From positions 1 through 64,000 of the forward strand of contig CAZNLR010000018.1 in assembly GCA_964574215.1 (NCBI GenBank): 64,000 nucleotides of DNA. Reading direction: 5' to 3'. This DNA is from GCA-2725625 sp964574215. GTDB taxonomy: Bacteria > Pseudomonadota > Alphaproteobacteria > Rhodospirillales > UBA2165. The position numbers and the translations under genes are program-made. Within the stretch, counting starts at the first letter, position 1. Each line of letters begins with the position of its first letter. Positions 17,543 to 26,819 of this stretch are shown here, one piece after another. The notes under the pieces are model-generated. The model ran no database searches. It was not told the DNA's origin and worked only from the letters and a program-made list of their open reading frames with translations.

Positions 17543-18853
17543 CTATTTGACGCCGTTGGGCTTGCCGACAATGACGGTGGTGAGGCTTTCGGGATCGAGC
17601 AATTTGGCCGCTACCCGGTTGGTGTCGGCCAGGGTGACGGCCTCGATATAGGAATTGCGTTTTCGAATATAGTCGATGCCCAGCTTTTCCAGCTGAATGC
17701 CGGTCATCATGCGGGCGATGCGCTGGCTGGAGGAAAACCGCAAGGCGTAGGAACCGGTGAGATAGGTCTTGGCGTCTTTAAGTTCCTGGGGGCTTAACCC
17801 TTTGTGGCTCATGCGGCGCCATTCCTCTTTGAGGACGGAGATGGTTTCATTGGCGCGCGCATTGGCTGTTCCGGCGCCGCCGATTATCAGCCCGGCGTGA
17901 TCCAGCGGGTACAAATAGCTGTAGGCTGAATAGGCGAGGCCGCGTTTTTCGCGAATCTCCTCGTAAAGCCTCGATTCAAAACCGCCGCCGCCCAAAACAT
18001 AATTCATTACATAAGCGGCGTAGAAGTCGGGATGACTGCGTTTGATGCCGGCCTGACCGAACAGGATAACGCTTTGCGGGATCTGCTTTTCGATCACCAA
18101 GGTTTCGTTCGACGATTTAGGCTTCGTTTCACCGATTTTCCACGATGCAGCCTGAGCCGGTAATGAGCCGAATACCCGGTCCAGAACGGATTTCAGTTTG
18201 TCCGGTGTCACATCGCCGACGGCGCTGACGATCAAATTGTCGCGGGCGAGCCGTTGGCCGACAAACAGCTTGAGATCGACCAGTTTGATGACCCGGACGC
18301 TGTCCAAAGTGCCGTCCGACGGCCTGCCGTAGGGGTGGTCGGGAAACATTTTGCGGTAAAAATTCTGTGCCGCGATGCGCCGGGGATTCTCTGAGTTACG
18401 GCGGATTCCGGCCAAAATTTGGTTGCGAATTCGCTCAACGGCCTCCGAATCGAACCGGGGTTTGGTCAGCGCCAGGCGCATCAGATCGAAGGCCGTCTCC
18501 TGATTGCGGGTCAACGTGCGGAGCGAGCCGGAAAAGTCGTCGCGGCCGGCATTGAAGCTGAGGGAGATGGCCAAATCCTCCAACGTCCGTTGAAATTGCT
18601 GGCTGGTGAGGTCACCGGCCCCTTCGTCCAGGGTTGAGGCCGCCAGATTGGCCAGGCCTTCCTTACCCACCGGATCAAGCGCACTGCTACCTCGAAAGGC
18701 GACGCTCAGGGTGATGATCGGGTTGGTATGATCCTCCACCAACCAGGCCTTGATGCCTTTGGGGCTGATCACCTCTTTGATTTCGATGGCCCGGGCGGGC
18801 AGGGCCGCGGTGAGCAGAAGCAGGGCAAAAAGAAAAGCGAGGCAGCGTTTCAT
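17543..18853 (-). CDS. M16-family peptidase-like protein, non-catalytic partner
   Basis: A 436-residue exported protein with a signal peptide (CLAFLFALLLLTAALPARA). The fold is M16 (insulinase/pitrilysin): the C-terminal lobe has EIREKRGLAYSAYSYLYP, the Arg/Tyr pair that binds substrate backbone. The zinc motif HXXEH is missing; the equivalent place reads GLANLAASTLDEGAG. This matches the inactive subunit of heterodimeric M16B proteases. The start is ATG 18853 behind aaggaggag. The catalytic partner ends two bases upstream, so the two are co-transcribed and probably made in equal amounts in the periplasm. Confidence 0.9.
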   Translation of the reverse strand: MKRCLAFLFALLLLTAALPARAIEIKEVISPKGIKAWLVEDHTNPIITLSVAFRGSSALDPVGKEGLANLAASTLDEGAGDLTSQQFQRTLEDLAISLSFNAGRDDFSGSLRTLTRNQETAFDLMRLALTKPRFDSEAVERIRNQILAGIRRNSENPRRIAAQNFYRKMFPDHPYGRPSDGTLDSVRVIKLVDLKLFVGQRLARDNLIVSAVGDVTPDKLKSVLDRVFGSLPAQAASWKIGETKPKSSNETLVIEKQIPQSVILFGQAGIKRSHPDFYAAYVMNYVLGGGGFESRLYEEIREKRGLAYSAYSYLYPLDHAGLIIGGAGTANARANETISVLKEEWRRMSHKGLSPQELKDAKTYLTGSYALRFSSSQRIARMMTGIQLEKLGIDYIRKRNSYIEAVTLADTNRVAAKLLDPESLTTVIVGKPNGVK

Positions 18854-18855
18854 CG

Positions 18856-20214
18856 TCACTCCTCCTTCTTGTCGTTGGCGAGCAGCAAGCCGGTGACCGA
18901 GCTATTAATTACAAAGACCGCTTTTGCCGCCTTGTTGATTGCTGCCGCCGTCACGTTGCCGATACGGTCCGGCCAGCTTTCCACATCCTCTATGGTATGG
19001 CCGGACGCCAGGGCCGATCCGAGAACCCTTGCGCCGGCACCGCTGGAATCCCGGGCGTAAATGGCTTCCGCCTGCATGGTGGCGATGGCCCGGGCAACGT
19101 CCTTTTTCGTCACGCCCATATCCATCAATTGGGCGATTTCGCCATCCATGGCGTCTTCCAGTTTTTTCATGGTGATGCCCGGGCGGGGGCTGGCGTAAAA
19201 CCCGAATCGTGATGGGCCGAGATCGTCACCGTCATAAAAGGCCCCCGCGGATATCGCCAATTTTTTGTCCACCACCAAAGAGCGGTAGAGGCGGCTGGTG
19301 GCGCCGCCCCCCAGAATCTGCGCCAGGACCTCCAACGGGTAGACATGTTTTCGATCGCCATAACTCAGGCTGGGCGCCAGATAGAGGCGGCGCCAGCTGG
19401 GTTGGCGGACTCTAGCGTCCTTTAAAATAACCCGGCGCGCGGCGTTGTGAGGCGGCTCCTGGGCGCGGATTCTGGGCGGCACCGGTTTGGCTTCGATACC
19501 CCCATAATACTTTTCCGCCAAAGGCCGCAGCTTTTCCGCCGTAATATCCCCGGCGACCACCAGGATAGCGTTGTTGGGCCGGTACCAGGCGTCGTAGAAG
19601 GTTCTCAGATCCTCTACCGTCAGGCCGCGGATTTCATGGTCCCAGCCAATCACCGGATCGCGGTAGGGGTAATTGATGAATAAAGCCGCGTTTATTTGTT
19701 CACCCAGCTTGGCGGCCGGTGAATTATCGGTGCGGGAGCGGCGCTCTTCCAGGACGACCTGCCGTTCGGGTTCGATCTGGACTTTGTCGATGATCAAATT
19801 GCGCATCCGGTCGGCTTCCAACTTCATCACGATGGGCAGCCGGTCGACGGCCACGTTTTGATGATACCCGGTGTAGTCGAAAGAGGTGAAGGCGTTGTCC
19901 CGGCCGCCGTTGCGGGCTACGGTCTTGGAGAATTCGCCCGATTTTAAATTTTTGGTCGCTTTGAACATAAGATGCTCGAAAAAATGAGCGATGCCGGACT
20001 TGCCTCTGGGTTCGTCCGCCGATCCGACCTTGTACCACACCATATGGGTGACGATGGGCGCCCGGTGATTGGGAATGACCACCACCTGCATGCCGTTTTT
20101 GAGAGTGAAACTTTCGGGGTTAAAGACACCGGCGTCGGATGAAAAGGGCACTAGAAAAAGGGCCGCCCATATTGCAAATATTAAGCCTGGCAATTTAATT
20201 GATTTAAAATTCAT
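18856..20214 (-). CDS. M16-family zinc metallopeptidase, catalytic subunit
   Basis: A 452-residue exported zinc protease with a signal peptide (hydrophobic core at about residues 8-26, then SSDAG). The inverted zinc motif is HFFEH at residues 77-81 (GIAHFFEHLMFK), and the third-ligand Glu region EPERQVVLEERRSR lies about 75 residues later. GLTVEDLRTFYDAWYRPNNAILVVAGD is typical M16. Together with the inactive partner immediately downstream it should form a periplasmic clamshell that degrades small peptides. Its gene follows the lipoprotein-lspA-ileS-ribF group on the same strand after a gap of about 120 bases. Confidence 0.94.
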   Translation of the reverse strand: MNFKSIKLPGLIFAIWAALFLVPFSSDAGVFNPESFTLKNGMQVVVIPNHRAPIVTHMVWYKVGSADEPRGKSGIAHFFEHLMFKATKNLKSGEFSKTVARNGGRDNAFTSFDYTGYHQNVAVDRLPIVMKLEADRMRNLIIDKVQIEPERQVVLEERRSRTDNSPAAKLGEQINAALFINYPYRDPVIGWDHEIRGLTVEDLRTFYDAWYRPNNAILVVAGDITAEKLRPLAEKYYGGIEAKPVPPRIRAQEPPHNAARRVILKDARVRQPSWRRLYLAPSLSYGDRKHVYPLEVLAQILGGGATSRLYRSLVVDKKLAISAGAFYDGDDLGPSRFGFYASPRPGITMKKLEDAMDGEIAQLMDMGVTKKDVARAIATMQAEAIYARDSSGAGARVLGSALASGHTIEDVESWPDRIGNVTAAAINKAAKAVFVINSSVTGLLLANDKKEE

Positions 20215-20336
20215 TTTAAGCCCGCTCGGCCGTTATTTTTTGGTTTGTATCCTATCCGATATAGCCTGCTGAACAGCGGATCAAGCCGCCTCTCGCCAAA
20301 GTGAAGACTTGACAGAAATCCCGGTAGACGTCCGGC

Positions 20337-20939
20337 TTAGTCGAAAATTCCCTCTAGGAGAGCTTTTTTCTTCCGCTTGATGGTCGGTACCGCCCCGGTA
20401 TTCAACGGCTTGCCCAGCGCCCGGTTTTCGCTCAACCGTTTGTTTTCTTTCACCGGATCGACGGCGACGCCGAACGCTGCTGGGTTCTGCCAGAAGATCA
20501 GTTTTTCCGTAAACTTCTTACTTTCCTGCGCCAGGATCGTCGTTTCCTGATTGACGAGCAGCCGGATGGACGGATCGGAATTGGTGGCACCGGTCAATTG
20601 CAGAACGGAACGTTCCCCAGGGCTGAGGTGCGCCAGATCCGTTGTGCTGCCCACTTGCCGCGATGGCGCTTTGCGGCCTGTTCCCAAAGCCTGAACGGCG
20701 CGGTCCCGGGGATTAACGGCCTGGGGGCGCGTCGCACCGGGAGCCGGTGGGCGCAAACCGTAATCAGGCGGTAGGCTGAGAGGCGCTCGCTGGTAAACGG
20801 CGAACTCGTCCGGTGCATCCTTGGTCTGACCCAAGGCGCGCTTGGTCTCTTCACAGCCGCTGAGCATGACCACAGCCGCCAAAATCGAAAAAATCGGCAA
20901 GGCTTTGTTTTTCATCATTTTATTATACAGATACCGCAT
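20337..20939 (-). CDS. DUF3035-type outer-membrane lipoprotein (possibly BamF-like)
   Basis: A 200-residue lipoprotein. The signal peptide ends in the lipobox VVMLSGC (Cys near residue 29). The mature N-terminus, APDEFAVYQRAPLSLPPDYGLRPP, is the conserved core of alphaproteobacterial DUF3035 proteins; the rest is low-complexity and basic. From memory, a lipoprotein of this style, BamF, belongs to the outer-membrane beta-barrel assembly complex of Caulobacter. I treat the link as likely but unproven. The ATG at 20939 has aggaa in a good position. It follows lspA by 24 bases, which fits a lipoprotein next to its own signal peptidase. Confidence 0.75.
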   Translation of the reverse strand: MRYLYNKMMKNKALPIFSILAAVVMLSGCEETKRALGQTKDAPDEFAVYQRAPLSLPPDYGLRPPAPGATRPQAVNPRDRAVQALGTGRKAPSRQVGSTTDLAHLSPGERSVLQLTGATNSDPSIRLLVNQETTILAQESKKFTEKLIFWQNPAAFGVAVDPVKENKRLSENRALGKPLNTGAVPTIKRKKKALLEGIFD

Positions 20940-20963
20940 GAAAATTCCTACAGCTCGTCCCGG

Positions 20964-21488
20964 CTAGTTCTCATTTTGGTCCATTCTATTCTCATCGGGC
21001 CGCCGAGAAAACAACGAATCCAAAATAATTATAACAGCGCCGATAAAGATAAAACTGTCAGCGCCGTTGAAGGCGGGCCAATGATAGCCGGAGAGATGAA
21101 AATCCAGAAAATCGACCACCGCTCCGTGGACAGCTCGATCAATCACGTTGCCGATGGCGCCGCCGATAATCAGACCCAGTCCGACCGCCAGCCATTTATT
21201 GTCGGCTTTGCGCAGCCAAAACAAAAGAAACACCACGATGCCCACGGCCACCAGCGACAGCAGGAGACTGTTCAATCCGCCGCTGTTATTGAAAATGCCG
21301 AAGCTGATACCGGTATTCCAAGTCAGGACCAGATTAAAGAATGGCGCTACCTGAATGGTCTGAGGCGGGCGCATGATGTCGAGATAAATCCACCACTTGC
21401 TTGCCTGGTCTACGGCAATACCGGCCAGGGCGACGGCAAGGCCGATGCGCAAAGGGAAGAAGTCGCCGTCTGTGGATGGCGCCGTCAT
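20964..21488 (-). CDS. lspA: Lipoprotein signal peptidase (signal peptidase II)
   Basis: A 174-residue inner-membrane aspartic protease with four transmembrane helices that cleaves prolipoproteins after diacylglyceryl transfer. The two catalytic aspartates sit in the family motifs GNVIDRAVHG and WPAFNGADSFIFIG. NTGISFGIF corresponds to the conserved NTGAAFG box. The gene begins at the base next to the ileS stop codon, the classic ileS-lspA arrangement, and is followed by a lipoprotein gene. Confidence 0.96.
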   Translation of the reverse strand: MTAPSTDGDFFPLRIGLAVALAGIAVDQASKWWIYLDIMRPPQTIQVAPFFNLVLTWNTGISFGIFNNSGGLNSLLLSLVAVGIVVFLLFWLRKADNKWLAVGLGLIIGGAIGNVIDRAVHGAVVDFLDFHLSGYHWPAFNGADSFIFIGAVIIILDSLFSRRPDENRMDQNEN

Positions 21489-24308
21489 CTATTCAGCGGC
21501 AGCCGGAAAATTTTCGACCGCGTCGGCGCAACGCTCGCAGATTTCATCGTGACCGGCCACCGATCCGACTTCGGGCATAACCCGATAGCAGCGGACACAC
21601 TTTTCACCGTCGGCCATTCGGGGAACGACGGCGACGTCGGCCACGTCCTCCAGCGTGAAAGCATCATCCGGCGGCTTGTCCTGGAGCAGGGCGGCGTCAG
21701 AGGTGATTGCAATCTCTGCCAGATCCAAGCCGTCGAGGGCGGCAATATAGGCCTCGGTGGTATAAATAGCCGGATGGGCCTGCAGGCTGGAACCGATCCT
21801 TTTCTCCGCCCGCTCGATTTCCAGCGCCCCCGTGACGACCCGGCGCAAATCCCTGATCTTGGACCATTTGGCTGCCAGCTGTTCGTCTTTCCAGTCTTCG
21901 GGGACATCCGGGAACAAGCGCAAGTGGACACTGTCTTCATCGCTGGGAAAGCGCGCCAGCCAAGCCTCTTCCGCGGTAAAGCAGATAAAGGGCGCCAGCC
22001 AGGCCGTCAGGCAATTGAACAGCTCATCCAACACCGTCCTGGCGGCGCGGCGTTTGATGGAATCCCGTCGTTCGCAATAAAGGGCGTCTTTGCGGATATC
22101 GAAATAGAACGCCGACAAATCCACTGTGCAGAAATTATGCAATTCCGTGAATAGGGGATGGAATTCATAGGTTTCGCACACTTCACGTACTTTGGCGTCA
22201 AGTTCGTGGATGCGGTTGAGAACCCACCGTTCCAGTTCCGGCATTTCTTCGCGGGGCAAACGTTCCGTTTCGTCGAACCGGTTCAAATTACCCAACAGGA
22301 ACCGCAACGTGTTTCTGAGCCGCCGGTAAATGTCCGAGTGGTGCTTGACGATATCCTTGCCGATACGCAGATCCTCGGTGTAGTCGGACCCGACCACCCA
22401 AAGCCTCAGAATATCCGCGCCGTTCTGGTTGATGACGTCCTGCGGCGACGTAATGTTGCCCAGAGACTTGGACATTTTCTGACCGTCTTCAGCCATGACG
22501 AAACCGTGGGTGAGCACCGCTTCGTAAGGTGCCCGACCCCGGGTGCCGCAGGATTCCAACAATGACGAATGGAACCACCCCCGATGTTGATCGGAGCCTT
22601 CCAGATAGAGGGAGGCCGGCCATTGCAGGTCGTCCCGGTCTTCCAGGACGAACCCGTGGGTGGAGCCGGAATCGAACCAGACATCCAGGATATCGTTGAC
22701 TTTTTCATAGTCGTCGGCGTTGTAGTCGTTGCCGAGGAAACGGGACGAATCGGATGAAAACCAGGCATCGGCGCCTTCCGCCTCGACCGCGTCGACGATC
22801 CGGTCCAGCACCGCCTGATCGCGCAGAACATCGCCGCTCTCCTTGTGGACGAAAACCGTGATGGGTACGCCCCAGGCCCGCTGGCGGGAGACGCACCAGT
22901 CGGGCCGGCTTTCGATCATACCATGAAGGCGATTGCGTCCCGATGCCGGGAAAAAGGCTGTGTTCGCGATGGCGTCCAGAGCCGTCTGCCGGAGCCCGGT
23001 CTTCTCCATGGAAATGAACCATTGGGAGGTGTTGCGGAAGATCAACGGTTTTTTCGAGCGCCAGCTATGGGGATAGCGGTGTACCAGTTCTCCCCGCGCC
23101 AACAGGCGGCCCGCCGCCTGCAACTCGTCCGCCACTTCGCCGTTTACTTTGTAAACATGCTTGCCGGCGAAGAGGGGGACATGCTCGTAAAAACAGCCGT
23201 CCTCGCCCACTGTCTGGGGCACTTCAATATTGTTGGCCATGCCCAGCACCCAGTCATCGGCGCCATGGCCGGGGGCGATGTGAACGATGCCGGTGCCTTC
23301 TTCGGTGGTGGCGAAATCCGCCGCCAGGGCGGGCGCCGTAATGCCGTCAAATCCTTGGTCGGCAAAGGGATGGGCACAGATGATGCCGTCGAGTTCGCGG
23401 CCTTTGCCTTCCCAGCGAACGTAGGGTTCCTCTATTTTGATTTCTTCTTGGAATTTTATTAATCGATCCGCCGCGACTATCAACTTTTCACCTACGACCG
23501 CTAGGCTGCCCTCGCCGACTTTTGTGACTTCGATAACCTTATAATCAATATCGGGGCCATAAGCGACCGCCCGGTTGCCGGGAATGGTCCAGGGTGTCGT
23601 CGTCCAAATGACGATATTGGTACCCAAAAATTGGGCCGGTCCGCCTACAACGGGAAAACGGACAAAGATGGTTGTCGAGGTATGATCGTTGTATTCAACC
23701 TCGGCTTCCGCCAGCGCGGTTTTTTCCACCGGCGACCACATCACCGGCTTGGCGCCCCGGAAGAGGCTGCCGTTCATCAGGAACTTGCCGAGCTCGCGGA
23801 CGATCTGAGCCTCGGCGGGGAAAGTCATGGTGGTGTAAGGATTGTCCCAATCGCCAATCACGCCCAACCGCTTGAATTCGTCCCGCTGCACGTCGATCCA
23901 ATGTTCGGCGAAATCGCGGCATTCCTGGCGAAACTCGGCGATGGGCACCTCATCCTTGTCTTCGCCTTTTTTGCGGTATTTTTCCTCTATCTTCCATTCG
24001 ATGGGCAGGCCGTGGCAGTCCCAGCCGGGCACGTAATTGGAATCCTTGCCCAGCATCTGCTGAGACCGGGATATGACGTCTTTGAGAATCTTGTTGAGCG
24101 CATGGCCGATGTGAAGATGGCCGTTGGCATAGGGAGGGCCGTCATGGAGAATAAATTTCTCCCTGCCTGCCGCCTGTTCCCGTTGCCGCTTATAAAGGTC
24201 AAGTTTTTCCCAGCGATCCAGCAGTTCCGGTTCGCGTTTGGCCAAGCCGGCTTTCATGGGAAAATCGGTTTTGGGCAGATAGACGGTGGTTTTATAGTCT
24301 ACGCTCAT
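21489..24308 (-). CDS. ileS: Isoleucyl-tRNA synthetase
   Basis: A 939-residue class I synthetase that charges tRNA-Ile and edits misactivated valine. Seen in order: the HIGH motif in ANGHLHIGHALNKILKD near residue 65, the CP1 editing domain (TTTPWTIPGNRAVAYG), the KMSKS loop (DGQKMSKSLGN), the anticodon-binding domain and a C-terminal zinc finger with cysteines KCVRCYR and CERCADAV. The ATG at 24308 (MSVDYKTTVYLP) is preferred; an in-frame TTG at 24332 overlaps the ribF stop and cannot be excluded. It sits in the usual ribF-ileS-lspA order. Confidence 0.97.
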   Translation of the reverse strand: MSVDYKTTVYLPKTDFPMKAGLAKREPELLDRWEKLDLYKRQREQAAGREKFILHDGPPYANGHLHIGHALNKILKDVISRSQQMLGKDSNYVPGWDCHGLPIEWKIEEKYRKKGEDKDEVPIAEFRQECRDFAEHWIDVQRDEFKRLGVIGDWDNPYTTMTFPAEAQIVRELGKFLMNGSLFRGAKPVMWSPVEKTALAEAEVEYNDHTSTTIFVRFPVVGGPAQFLGTNIVIWTTTPWTIPGNRAVAYGPDIDYKVIEVTKVGEGSLAVVGEKLIVAADRLIKFQEEIKIEEPYVRWEGKGRELDGIICAHPFADQGFDGITAPALAADFATTEEGTGIVHIAPGHGADDWVLGMANNIEVPQTVGEDGCFYEHVPLFAGKHVYKVNGEVADELQAAGRLLARGELVHRYPHSWRSKKPLIFRNTSQWFISMEKTGLRQTALDAIANTAFFPASGRNRLHGMIESRPDWCVSRQRAWGVPITVFVHKESGDVLRDQAVLDRIVDAVEAEGADAWFSSDSSRFLGNDYNADDYEKVNDILDVWFDSGSTHGFVLEDRDDLQWPASLYLEGSDQHRGWFHSSLLESCGTRGRAPYEAVLTHGFVMAEDGQKMSKSLGNITSPQDVINQNGADILRLWVVGSDYTEDLRIGKDIVKHHSDIYRRLRNTLRFLLGNLNRFDETERLPREEMPELERWVLNRIHELDAKVREVCETYEFHPLFTELHNFCTVDLSAFYFDIRKDALYCERRDSIKRRAARTVLDELFNCLTAWLAPFICFTAEEAWLARFPSDEDSVHLRLFPDVPEDWKDEQLAAKWSKIRDLRRVVTGALEIERAEKRIGSSLQAHPAIYTTEAYIAALDGLDLAEIAITSDAALLQDKPPDDAFTLEDVADVAVVPRMADGEKCVRCYRVMPEVGSVAGHDEICERCADAVENFPAAAE

Positions 24309-24328
24309 ACTTTTAGTCTCATCGTGCT

Positions 24329-25273
24329 TCAAGTTCTGTTGGCCAGGATTTTCCTGGCTAATTTCTGGTCGGCGACAATCTGCATCTTCAGTTCGTCAAT
24401 ACCGTCGAATTTCTGTTCGGCCCTGATGTAGTCGAACAGGGCGACCCGCAGATGTTCACCGTAAATATCCTGATCGAAGTCGAAAATATGAGTCTCCAGG
24501 AGACATTTTTCGCCATCGAAGGTGGGTCTATAACCCAAATTTGCGATGCCGTCATGCCAAACCGTATCGGCGCCCCGGTCAATGCCTGCCCGGACGGCAT
24601 AAACGCCGGTTGCCGGATGGGTGTTGGAATCCACTTCAATGTTTGCCGTCGGGACGCCGATGGTCCGTCCGCGCTGATCCCCTTCGGTCACCCGGCCCTC
24701 GATTTCGAACTCTCTGCCCAAAAGACGGGCCGCTTCCTCTGGTTCGGCTTCGGCCAGAAACGTGCGAATCCGGGTTGATGAAATGGGTTCGCCGTCCTCA
24801 TCCAGAACCGGTTTCACGCTGGTTGCCTTAAAATCCAGCTCCTTACCTTTTTCTGCCAAAAATTCCGTGTTGCCACCCCGTTTGTGTCCGAACAGGAAAT
24901 CATAGCCGGAAACGATGTGATTCGCCTGAAATCCGCTCACCAAAACATTTTTGACAAAATCGTCCGCCGTTATTTTGGCAAATGCCTCGTCGAAATGCAG
25001 CACCACCAAAAATTCAACCCCCATGTTTTCGATATGGCGCGCCTTAATGTGAAAGGGTGTAAGACGGAAGGGCGCCTGATCCTTTTGAAATATCAACCTT
25101 GGGTGGGGCTCAAACGTCAGAACGCCCCAGGGCCGCCCTTCACGATGGGCGATCCTGCCGGCTTCATTGATGACTTCCCGGTGACCCCGGTGAACGCCGT
25201 CAAAATTGCCGATAGCGATGACGCCGTTCAAATAGTCCGCCGCCAGGCCATCGTAATGTCGGTAAATGCGCAT
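24329..25273 (-). CDS. ribF: Bifunctional riboflavin kinase / FAD synthetase
   Basis: A 314-residue enzyme that turns riboflavin into FMN and then FAD. The N-terminal nucleotidyltransferase domain has GNFDGVHRGHREVI with its HxGH-type motif and SSTRIR; the C-terminal riboflavin kinase domain has GRTIGVPTANIE and GVYAV. It is the first gene of the run ribF-ileS-lspA-lipoprotein-M16 pair-pgi-mutL on the minus strand. The preceding 233 bases, shared with a divergent M23 peptidase gene, hold the promoter region; no clear ribosome-binding site is seen before the ATG. Confidence 0.95.
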   Translation of the reverse strand: MRIYRHYDGLAADYLNGVIAIGNFDGVHRGHREVINEAGRIAHREGRPWGVLTFEPHPRLIFQKDQAPFRLTPFHIKARHIENMGVEFLVVLHFDEAFAKITADDFVKNVLVSGFQANHIVSGYDFLFGHKRGGNTEFLAEKGKELDFKATSVKPVLDEDGEPISSTRIRTFLAEAEPEEAARLLGREFEIEGRVTEGDQRGRTIGVPTANIEVDSNTHPATGVYAVRAGIDRGADTVWHDGIANLGYRPTFDGEKCLLETHIFDFDQDIYGEHLRVALFDYIRAEQKFDGIDELKMQIVADQKLARKILANRT

Positions 25274-25506
25274 GGGGGCAGGAAATTGTCAGCGTTAACC
25301 CCGTTGGTCAAGGCATAATAGGTGTCTATAAATCGAACCGGCTGACCTAGTGAACAGGCCCTTCAACATAAGACCAAATGTATTCATTGAATGGATCAAA
25401 GTTCAGTTTTTGTTAGTTGTTTAAACTTACATTTGCCTTTATTCGCCAATTTGTTAAGGATTTAACCTGAATTAACCCTCAACGCGTGCGGGCGGAGTAA
25501 AATTTA

Positions 25507-26745
25507 GTGGATTTGAACTGGCGGCTCATTGTTATTCTGGTTGTCGGCTGTATCGTCGGTTTCGCCGGTTTGACCGTATGGCAGCATTTTCAGCTTCAGG
25601 ACGCCGCCAAGCGTATCGACGCCTTTGAGCTGGCTCTCGAAAAGCTCGAGGAAAATGAAATCGATACCGCCAAGGCGGTGGCCCGGGTCCTTATTCAAAT
25701 GGACGCCATCAATAAAAAGCTGGGAATTGACAAGCCGGGCGGTAGCATTGCGGATTCTGGTAAGGAAATCGCGAGCCCGCAAGATAGCGCCGCGCCCTCG
25801 GGCGCCAGTAGCGCTCCGGAGTTCCAGCTTCCCATTGGCTGCACGCCGGATGTCAATTGCTGGATCTTCAACTACGTTGATGTCGATAAGAATGTCGGAT
25901 CCCAAAAGGATTTTGCCTGCGGTAATCTGACCTACGACAAGCATAAGGGAACGGATTTTGCCATTCGCGATCTGTCAGCCATGGCAACGGGTATGCCTGT
26001 GCTGGTGGCCGCTGCGGGGACGGTGGTCGGCGTCCGCGACGGCATGCCGGATGTTAATTACCGCAACATCGATCCCAAAACGATTCGGAAAAAAGAATGC
26101 GGCAACGGCGTCCGCATTTCTCATCCAGACAATTGGTTTACGCAATACTGCCACATGCGCAAAGGCAGCATCAGCCTCAAGAAAGGCGATGCGGTTCAAG
26201 CGGGCCAGGAAATGGGTCTGGTCGGGCTCTCCGGGAAAACAGAGTTCCCCCATCTTCATTTCCAGATCAGCCATGGCAAAAAGATCGTCGATCCTTTCGC
26301 CGGTCAAAAAGAATCCGCATCATGCGGGGATACATCCGGGTCCCTCTGGGATGCCACGGCACGGGCGGTTCTGCCCTATCAGAATTCAGTTATTTACAGC
26401 GGTGGCTTTTCCGACACGAGGCCGTTGGCCGACGGCGTCCATAAAGGGCTCTACCGAAATTCCGAATTGACGCGGGATTCGCTGAAGCTGTTTCTCTGGT
26501 TTGCCATCCGCAACAGCCGCGCCGGGGACGAAGTCAAAATTCAATTGAAATCGCCCGACGGCAAGACCATCGGCGAGGCGTCGAACGTTCTGAAAAAACA
26601 GCAAAGCCGGGATGTCAGAGTTTTCGATGTGACCAGCAAAGGCGCGTGGCCCCCGGGTGTATACAAGGGTGAGATCGTCGTAACGCGGAAAGACAAAGAC
26701 CGCACCGTGACTTTGAAGTCCAGCCGGAAAGTCACGATTAAATAA
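25507..26745 (+). CDS. M23-family metallopeptidase, membrane-anchored
   Basis: A 412-residue protein with one N-terminal transmembrane anchor (LIVILVVGCIVGFAGLTVW), a short coiled-coil-like region (about residues 24-75) and a LytM/M23 domain. Zinc residues appear as HKGTD (near residue 140) and HLHFQ (near residue 245). The last 120 residues form a beta-rich domain (SPDGKTIGEASNVLKK) often seen after this M23 subtype. M23 enzymes cut peptidoglycan cross-links or act as inactive activators of amidases. The start is GTG with ggag at a suitable distance. It diverges from ribF and stands alone. Confidence 0.86.
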   Translation: MDLNWRLIVILVVGCIVGFAGLTVWQHFQLQDAAKRIDAFELALEKLEENEIDTAKAVARVLIQMDAINKKLGIDKPGGSIADSGKEIASPQDSAAPSGASSAPEFQLPIGCTPDVNCWIFNYVDVDKNVGSQKDFACGNLTYDKHKGTDFAIRDLSAMATGMPVLVAAAGTVVGVRDGMPDVNYRNIDPKTIRKKECGNGVRISHPDNWFTQYCHMRKGSISLKKGDAVQAGQEMGLVGLSGKTEFPHLHFQISHGKKIVDPFAGQKESASCGDTSGSLWDATARAVLPYQNSVIYSGGFSDTRPLADGVHKGLYRNSELTRDSLKLFLWFAIRNSRAGDEVKIQLKSPDGKTIGEASNVLKKQQSRDVRVFDVTSKGAWPPGVYKGEIVVTRKDKDRTVTLKSSRKVTIK

Positions 26746-26819
26746 ATTTGCAGGTAATCATCAATTCCAGGCTCGGCCGAGAATGAACACAAGGTTGGGA
26801 AACAGCGTGGTGGGGCGGA

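Noticed and set aside
17500..17571. N-terminal extension of the pgi gene
   Set aside because: It would translate the gtgtaccaggaata repeat and overlap the upstream protease gene; family members start near the ATG at 17499.
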